Shown piece after piece: positions 1 through 8,700 of a stretch of DNA of 23,502 bases. The first letter of the stretch is position 1. Every line of letters starts with the position of its first letter. The position numbers and the translations under genes were made by a program. The stretch is from Intoshia linei. Lineage: Eukaryota; Orthonectida; Rhopaluridae. A model generated the notes under the pieces. That model did no database searches and was not told the origin of the DNA. It saw nothing but the letters and a program-made list of their open reading frames with translations. The stretch covers positions 1-23,502 of the forward strand of contig LWCA01000561.1 of NCBI GenBank assembly GCA_001642005.1. The letters are read 5' to 3'.

Positions 1-85
1 AAAAAATTCTAAGAGTGCTAGTTATTTCAAAAAAGTAACACACACAGACACACAGACAGACACACAAACAAAAATCGCATCGCAT
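1..85 (+). repeat. 3' end of a family R repeat (truncated by window edge)
   Basis: The start of the window has ATTCTAAGAGTGCTAGTTATT, then a run of ACACACAGACAGACA-type units, then GCATCGCATTTTATATAAGT. The same order is seen at the 3' end of the long R copy (11928-12006). The simple ACACAGACA run followed by TATATAAG is reminiscent of non-LTR retrotransposon or SINE tails in insects, but no coding part is seen. Confidence 0.6.
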
Positions 86-620
86 TTTATATAAGTTAAA
101 ATAATGAACTCTAAATTTACATAAATATTTATTAACAATTAATGTAAATAATTAATTCGCATCTCAATAACCTAAAGCCATTTTTAAGAACAGATTTGAC
201 GATATTTATAAGTTTTATAAATGTATGTATGCAATTAAAATTTCCTAAAACGTGCAAAATAAAATAATCGAGATAAAATATATACTCCATGGTATAAAAT
301 ATAGATACGCAATATTATACATCATATTTGAATATTAATTAATTCTGAGTAACCTTAACATAGTTTTGACGATAATTTTAATTTAAATACGAAAATCTAA
401 ATATAAATTCATTTATACCAGTATTTAATTAATTAATTAAAATATAATAAGGCTTTAAAATTATTGTAAAATATTGATTAATTTATAAGTTTATATTAGA
501 ATGTGTATTTTTTATAATTCTAGGCTAATTCTAATTTCTGAAAATTAAATTGTAGATATTACAACAGTCTGGAGAAACTGTAATAGAAACATGTAATTTT
601 TAAAATTAGAATTTTTTTAG

Positions 621-808
621 TTTCTTAAATAAACGGGATCAGACAAACAGACCATCATATATTTTTTATTATTACAATACATCAATTTTTAACTAACATA
701 AATAATTTTATTTAAGTAGAATTTATTTTTTTGGTAGAATTAAAAAAATTCGCCCTCGGAAGAACTAGTATGTTTTTTGTACGCAGTACATAACAGTCAA
801 GCTAGTAT
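621..808. repeat. Two family R fragments in opposite orientation
   Basis: 621-656 (plus) resembles the R 3' end: AATAAACGGGATCAGACAAACAG compares with AATAAACGG..ACACAGACAAACA in the long copy. 714-808 (minus) is the R 5' end: read on the minus strand it gives CTAGCTTGACTGTTATGTAC, a GTACGCAGTAC-like palindrome core, then CCGAGGGC and ACCAAAAAAATAAATTC. Both are diverged from the copies at 10710, 14369, 16107 and 17567. The rest of 86-998 is AT-rich with no supported exon or RNA; 893-904 is a small AGGCCT-based inverted repeat. Confidence 0.5.
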
Positions 809-998
809 CGTACACAAATAAATGACGTATATAACATTACATTATTCTAAAGTTTTCATGATTCCAATAATACGTCAAATTCCAAGGCCTCATCAGAGAG
901 GCCTAACCCCACGTTAGTTTTATGCAATAATATTATTATTCAAAAATTAATTAGTTCTCAAGGTTAAAAAATACATTAGAAATTTATATTATATTTAG

Positions 999-2761
999 TT
1001 ACTCAACGAAAACACATATCAATATATATTAGTGGACAGTTTAGTTCCAGTCAAAATAATATTTTCATTATCAGCTGTATGTTATTGGTACGATCAGTTC
1101 AAAGATGAAAAAGAGAAAGGTTTGCAAAGAGACTCAAAATATGACATAAATGATACTGTAATTATTGAAACTGGTAACTCTTAATAATTATTATATTTTA
1201 AGTATTATTTATATCACATCCAAGTTGGACGATCCAACTAGGGCTACAATTTACTATATTTTTTTAATTTCAACATGAGAATAATAAGGTTCCAAATGAG
1301 AATAGTAAACTTCAAAACGAGAATATTAAATTTCAAAATTATAAATAAAAAAAAAATTAAACATTTAAATGTTATATCTTCCAATTATAATACAGGTGCA
1401 ATGTATCTGCTTATATCAGTAATACAATTAGCACAAGTAGATATACTAATTTAATTCATAGATTCTCTCATTAACTATTCTAGGGCACGTTCTCTTGATT
1501 CAGTCATATATACATTTTATTGTCGCTGTGCACTGAAGCATTATCAATAACGACGACAAAAAGGCTATTGTATTTTTGCTTTGCTTTTCTTAAACAATTT
1601 TTCATTTATTCTTGTGCACTTTCCTCTCTGAAACTTTTTCCTTTATTTTTGTTGTGGATAAGTCCTACATTTCCAATAGAACCAATACAATGTATATTGG
1701 CACTCCTTGATCCAGCCCAATTGAGGTATAACTCTCACCGCGCTGTGATCTTATTTATTATTTATTATTCTTATTTTGAAGTTTATTATTATCATTTTGA
1801 AATTAAAAAAGTATAGTAAATTGAAAAAGAATAATTGGTAATCACTAGTAAAACAGTAAAAAAGTGACATATTGCTTTTAAATGAAATTATATATACATA
1901 TATATGTATATATTATATTAATGTTAATAGTTAGAATGATCATCATGACTTATACAAAACACTTTTTTTCTAAATGTCTGTGTGTCTATGTATGATGTCG
2001 ACTATAATTTATCATTTATTTTAATAATTAAGAGTTCTAGAATTTTAACAAACACAAATTCCAAGTCAGTTTTTTCCGAAGTAGAAGGTAAGATAAATTT
2101 TAATCGCAGAAACTTACACCTTACCCATAAAAATCCTTAATTATTCTATTTTTTAAATATGAAATAACAACATTATCAAAACGGTGAATTAATTTATAAA
2201 AAAATCATACGTCATTTATTGATTCATTCCTAATCGATTTCTACTAAATATAAACATATTCTTGATATTAATGATACCTCAAGCTTTCGAATTATTCCGT
2301 TTAAAATAGAGAATCGCCTTCTAACTTGTTATTTTTTTAATATACATACATTATACACAATTTTTATTATCATACAACAATACATTGTGATTTACATTGT
2401 GTTAATAATATAAATAATACTTAGCACATGTCAAAATGCAACCATTAAAGTACGGAGATGTTAGATACTATGGACATTTATCGGTCAACCGGTGCGATTG
2501 GACAGCAGTATCTCAAGAAAAAAATATATTCACCATAGATACTACTGGTGTTTCCAGTTACATTCTGGACTTAAAGCCAGGGTACATTAATACCATTAAA
2601 CGAATTTTATATAAAATATATAACATGTTATTTATATGAAATATAGACTTCATGTTTTGAAAATCTTCATGTCATCACCAATTAGTTATAATTTAATTAT
2701 TGCTTCATCTCACAATTTTGCTTTCTGCGATGAAGATAAAGTATTTAATGAATGTTCAAAG
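999..2761 (+). CDS. ADGB: ADGB exons 1-3: beta-rich stretch before the globin module
   Basis: Exon 1 (999-1173) follows an ATTTAG acceptor and encodes YQYILVDSLVPVKIIFSLSA, which resembles the conserved block after the calpain-like region of androglobins. Exon 2 (2425-2581) contains an in-frame ATG at 2436, but it is not taken as the start because the frame stays open back to a TTAG acceptor and joins exon 1 in phase 1. It ends in ILDLKPG. Exon 3 (2647-2761) gives LHVLKIFMSSPISYNL, then CDEDKVF. This order (LDLxPG, then VLxxFxxSPxxY, then DE) is what I expect from the family. The 1251-bp intron between exons 1 and 2 holds a degenerate DNA transposon. No exon upstream of 999 could be supported. 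Confidence 0.75.
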
Positions 2762-5700
2762 GCAATCAAATAATTTTTAACCATATTGATAATTACTAAA
2801 ATGATAATTTTAGGAATCTGCAATTTACAAATCAGTAGCAGAAGATTTAGTACTCTCAATTCAAGCTTGGTTTATTTCGTTTAAAATTAAATTATATATA
2901 TTTTAGCATGCAAAATTATAACGATTTGTCAAATTATCAAAAAATATTTAATAAATTAGTTGATACTCACATGCCTTTTAAAAATATAGCAAATATGAGA
3001 TTTTCAAAATATTACTATGTAATTAATTAATAGTTAATCATAAGATTAGAAGGCGAAATTTAATATTAAAATTTTAATTGAAAAAATGTTTTTATTGGAA
3101 ATTTTAGCTATTTGTTCGAGAAATTTATAAAGGGGTACGCCAAGTATATCAAGATTCAAAATTATTTAATTCAAAAATGTCATTTGCTTGGAGGTGCTTA
3201 TTTGAAGATTTTTACAACTCTACAGTTTTTGAAGCGGAAACTGTGACTGGTAAGATTTATTAAAGTTTATCAAATTATAACCATGTTTACTTCATTAAAT
3301 TTGTGTTAAATTACATTTTTTTGCAAATAGACAGTCCAGCTCAAAGTGGCCGAGAATCCTCGAAACTATCAAAAAAGTGTAAAATTTTAAACATTTTTTA
3401 TTTATTTTTAAAATATTATTACACTATAAAATGTGTTAATTGAAATTATTATTAATTAACTCAACTTAGTGTCATTAAACTCATCGAAAGCTCAAAATGC
3501 CAATATTTTCCAAAAACCAAAAACATCAATGTAATAAATAATCTTAATTAACGTTATTAATTTTAATTTTTTTAATTTTTAGAAACAGCGATGCAAACAT
3601 TGAACATGAATCAGCTAGAGTTATTCAAAAAGTTTGGAAAGGATTCATGATTCGTAGAATGATTTCATCTAGAAAGATAGGTACATTTGTATTTCATTTT
3701 ACAAGTTTGAGTTATTTACTTTGATGTCCAGACATCGAAAATAAGATGTACCGTAATATACATTTATAGTCTAGTAATGAACCCTTAATTAAATAGGTAC
3801 TAGAGCAAACAAATATGTTTCAATGGAATTGAAAAAATCCTGCAATTTATTGGACAGTAATAAGGAAAAAATTGGATTGACCATATACAAGTAATTTATA
3901 ACGTGATCTGTTCATGATACATCATTGATTATATTATTATAATTTTATCAATAAGAAAATGTTTAGTAACTTTATAAAAAGTAATCGAAACATAATAAAA
4001 TATTATCCATTTGGACGAAATGTTTGGAACAAGATATCTTTTGTTGATTTTAATGGAATTAGTGTCGAGCAGTCTCCGAGTGCATGGTTTGTGGTGGCAA
4101 GGTATAAAATTGACGTAATTTATAGATGAATAATAAATAAATAGATAATTTACAATATTAACAATTTAAATTTAAAAAATTTATTGAAATTGTAGAGAAA
4201 TCATCTATATATCACAACCCATATTTTTGGCATTCAGATTTTACTATAATTCTCAAAGTATTGTAAATGTGAAAGTAATAAATAATGATACAAAGGAAAA
4301 TATCAAAACAATTTTTAACAAAATTGTACCTTGTAACTTTCTCCCAAATGAAGTTTTTATTTATTTTATTTTATTATATAAATTATATTACTATCATGTG
4401 TCATGTATTAATTTAGTTTTTTTTTATTTCCTACATTAAGAAATGACCATTTCGTTATTCTGCTAAATTGTATTAAAATAGAATGGATACTCAATTTTGA
4501 TTGAAACTGTCAACAAAGAAATGGCATTTTCAGTCGGAAAATGGAAACTTCGAATAATTGGAAACCATTCCGATCTTCCTTTATCTAAGAAATCTAATGA
4601 AATGAATTCATCTTTTCAAATTCGAGAATTTAGAGATTATTATGTTCCAAACGAATCTAATGTACTTATGAGGTTATTAAATGATTACATATATAATATG
4701 TATATAATTGAATACATCGTGATAATAAATCACCCTACTGTATAAAATTGAATGATTGGAACTGGAATCTATGCGGGAAATGGAATCATATTATATTTTT
4801 TACTAAAGTTTTTATAGATACATTATGAAAGTGAAGGAAGATTGTTTACTTTCAATTCGATTTAAATTATCCAATAAAAATGCAGTTGTTCGATTTCGTA
4901 TTTACCATAACGATAATGTAGTCGTTGAAAGGGATGGTAGAGGTAATTATATTTAAAAAATGGTTAATAATATTATAATAAATTTAAATGTTATTAACCC
5001 TTACGAGACAATAACACGTATATAAACAAAAAAGAATCATCAGTCATAAATTTGCAATTGTTTGTATACTATGCCATCGTATTTAAGGTGTCAACTATAT
5101 TAAAGTATTATTTATAACCAAAATAAAATTAGTAATATTAAAGGATACCATTTTTTAATCGGTGTTATAATAATATAATAAACATATTCACTATTTTGTA
5201 CTAATTGAATTTCTCTAAAAATATTTGTATACTGTTAGGGGGGTCGACAATATATTTTTTTGGGATGATTTCGTAAAATGTGTAAAATTTTTATTTATAT
5301 TTTAATTTTAGTTTAATTTTAGGTTTTAGAATTTCTTTTGAACCTAATTTCAAGGGGGGTTTTAAGATTTATTTTAAGGTTGTCTTTAAGTTTGGTTCAA
5401 AAAAAATTTCCTAAAAACTCCCCTTGAAAGTTTGGTTCAAAAAAAAATCTTAAAAACCCCTCTGGAAAGTTCTGTTTAAAAAAAATTTCTAAAACCTAAA
5501 ATTAAAATATAAATGAAAATTTTACACATTCTACGACTTGCCCATAGAATGTGTAGTACACATTGTGTACATTTTACAATTTTACACATTCTATACCAGT
5601 GGTTCCCAAAAACCCGCAGTTGTACAAATTCTATGCAACATTGCATAGAAAATATATATTATTTTTAGTATAAATTTATAAAAATCTAAAATCTCTAAAT

Positions 5701-8700
5701 TTACAATTTAATTAGAAATTACAATTATTATTAGAACCTTCTGCGAAGGAAAATACCCACTTAAATGAATTGTAGTAATTACTTAAGTTAGTGAAAATGT
5801 TTAATAAATTTTTTTGATTACATTAGTGCAGTGTATCTCAAAATATTTATCTAACGGCACCCCAAATTTTATTGACAAATTAAAAATCAATTTTTAAATA
5901 TTACGTATACAAACATATCAATAATAAAAATTAATGAATTTATTTTAACTAATATTTAATTTAGGGTAGATACATGAGCTTCCTTTGATTTTGAGATATC
6001 TTTTATATTTAAATCAAAATTTGATAGACACACTTTGAGTTCTTCGTCAATTGACTGCAATCTTTCTCTTTTTTTAGTTTTAATATTGGTTAAAGCTGAA
6101 AATCCCTGTTCGCATAAGTGCTATGTGCTGAATTGTAACAGTATCATTAATGTTTTTCTAGCTACATTAGGATATTCATGTAATAATTGAAACCAAAATT
6201 TGTAATAATAATAATTAATATTATTAACATTAATATTATTAATGTAAAAGAAATTTCTCTTCGGCACCCCTAGAAAATCTCGCGGCACACCGTTTGAGAA
6301 ACACTGCATTAGTGTGTCGAACATTCAATTGAACAATGTATTGCTTAAGCTATACATCTTGGAACAACATAATCATTGATTTTACTAATTAATCATATTA
6401 ATATTTAGGACAAATTTTTGTTGGTTTCTTTTTGATGGGAAAATTTTTTTGCATATTTTTTTATATATTTTGAAATAATTTTGGTGGGTTTTTAAGTGGA
6501 ATATATTTCAACTCTTTTTTAAATATTTTGAAGATAATTATGGTATCAAATTTTTGTAGTTTTTTAAAGTGGATTTCTTTTTTTTTTTTTTAAATATATT
6601 AAACCTAATTTGGAATTAAACTTTTGTAGGTTTTTTAAGGGAACTTCAAAATCTTTAAAAATGATATGAAAATATTTTCCACTAAAATTAAAACCCAGAA
6701 AATGTTTGGTCCAAAAATCAATATAATTAATTGGTAAAATCGATGATTAAATCGCTCTACAATACATTGCTCAAATTAACATTGTTTTAGAATCTAGAGA
6801 ATGGACCATAAGTGTAGATTAATTTAAAATTTGAACGTTACATTTAGAGAAATTAAAATTAGATTATAAGTAAAAGAGCACTACCCCAAAATATACCGTT
6901 ATAAACTACAGTAATCCGCAAAAATTTGAATATATTACATTCGTTATAAAAACTATTCAAAAATTATTGTATCCGTTAGAAAATAATTTTTAATTTTATT
7001 TAATGATTATTTTGAAATCTCTGGGTTAATAAATATAAAATATATTTGTATATACCATAAATAAGTCTAATTTTAGGTTCTGTATTGGTAGATGCAGTTT
7101 TACTCAAAAAACCTTTCGTAGAAGAATCAAATATTGAAAATGATCATAAAACAGCATCAAAGCCGAGTATAATTTATAATACATACAATTATTTGTATAT
7201 TTCTTTGAGTGTCGCAATTTATCCATTTTCTTACTGTCTATTTTAAAATATACTGTTCTAATCGTCTTATACAATATTTGAATTAAATTTTAATGATCAT
7301 TGACTCTAATTTGAAATTTGTTATAAATTTTCCAATTGCGTATTATTAATTTTATTTTAATTATAATCCATACTTTTAGTTTCGCGAGAAAAACTCAATT
7401 CTTCATCTAAACTACAAAAAAAAATTTCTTCTGTAATTTTTTACAATTATAATTAATTGATTGTACTAATAAATACATTGATAATATAAATAATTTGTTA
7501 TTTGTTTGAAAGGACGAAAATTTAACAACTATAATTATATTTTAATATTATAGAGGAGTAGCAGTATTCATTCTGGGAGTGTGATTCAAGATTCTAAGGT
7601 ATCTTTTAGCTATTTTCAAGTATATTGAATTCAATTAGTTGCATAAATATGTCATACAAGTTTATGTGGACCCAGATTCTTGGGAATTAAATGACGAAGA
7701 AATGGAAAATGTAGAAAAAATCAATTTATTAAATAAACAGGAAACTATGGGTTTTTAATTCTTTTTCAGATACCATATTATTACCAATATACTTAATATT
7801 TATGTATAATATATTAATACAATAATTAAATTAGTATTTCAAACTGAAAACGATAAAATGAAACCATCAGCAACCAAAAATTTGAAAGACCGTAAATCCG
7901 GAATCGACAGAAATATTAGTAGTAATGATATTAAAATTTTATTACTCTAAATTGAAAAGTATGTAAAAATGCTGAATGACTTTGAACATACAGAATATTT
8001 ATTAATGAAATATGTTAAATTCTTTACATTTAATTATAGAGATAAATTCCAAGGCAAATGAACACCCCACTTATATTCCAGCTGCCAATGCTATTGAATT
8101 GCAGTACTCTCACTGGAATATGTGCATTGTTTTGGATTTGAGTAGTGCGGTATATAAATTTATTTATTTAGATTTACAATATTAATATTTTATTTTCAAA
8201 AGTTTAAACAATTAAAATTTAAAATAATATAATGATAGGAAGACATAGAATTTATCAAGGACACGGAACGAATTGATTACATAAAAACCACAAAGCGCAT
8301 GTGGGAAGAAGCTGAACCTGGTAGATCTCTTAGAGCTTCAAACATAAGATGCAAATGGTTGGAAGATAATAACTATCTAAAATCTCAAGTTGTGAATGCA
8401 GTAACTTTGGAACCGATACAAGTCGATTCTTCACCCGATTTTCCAATTAAAACAATTACTCAAGTTATGATACCGGAAACCGACATTAACAAATATGCAA
8501 TTCAATTGTAATTTATGACGTTGATTATCTAGAGCAGTGACTCTTAACCAGTGTACCGCAGCCCAAAGATATTTCAGTTTATTTTATAAAAAAGTTTTTT
8601 TTTTTTTATTTTAAAAATATTTTATAAATTAGTCTCAAACGTTTACATGGATAATTCTCTGATGAATATTTTTTATATATGAGATATATATGATAATAAT

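Noticed and set aside
555-591. Possible short ADGB exon upstream of 999 (acceptor TTGTAG, donor GTAATT)
   Set aside because: Its short peptide does not resemble the expected family sequence and it lies next to R repeat debris.
1520-1816. 98-codon plus-strand open frame
   Set aside because: It lies opposite a minus-strand transposase remnant (FVVVIDNASVHSD) inside a TIR element; its own product is hydrophobic low-complexity with no family.
1889-1916. TATATACATATATATGTATA palindrome as a regulatory site
   Set aside because: Such AT palindromes are expected by chance in DNA this AT-rich.
2436-2639. 67-codon frame taken as a separate small gene
   Set aside because: It is ADGB exon 2 read into the intron; the frame is open upstream to an acceptor and joins exons on both sides.
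3470-3530. Alternative reading frame of ADGB exon 8
   Set aside because: Both frames are open, but only one keeps phase with the IQ-motif exon downstream and with a better upstream donor (GTAAAA).
8299-8511. 70-codon frame as a separate gene
   Set aside because: It is the inner part of ADGB exon 21, which begins at 8239.
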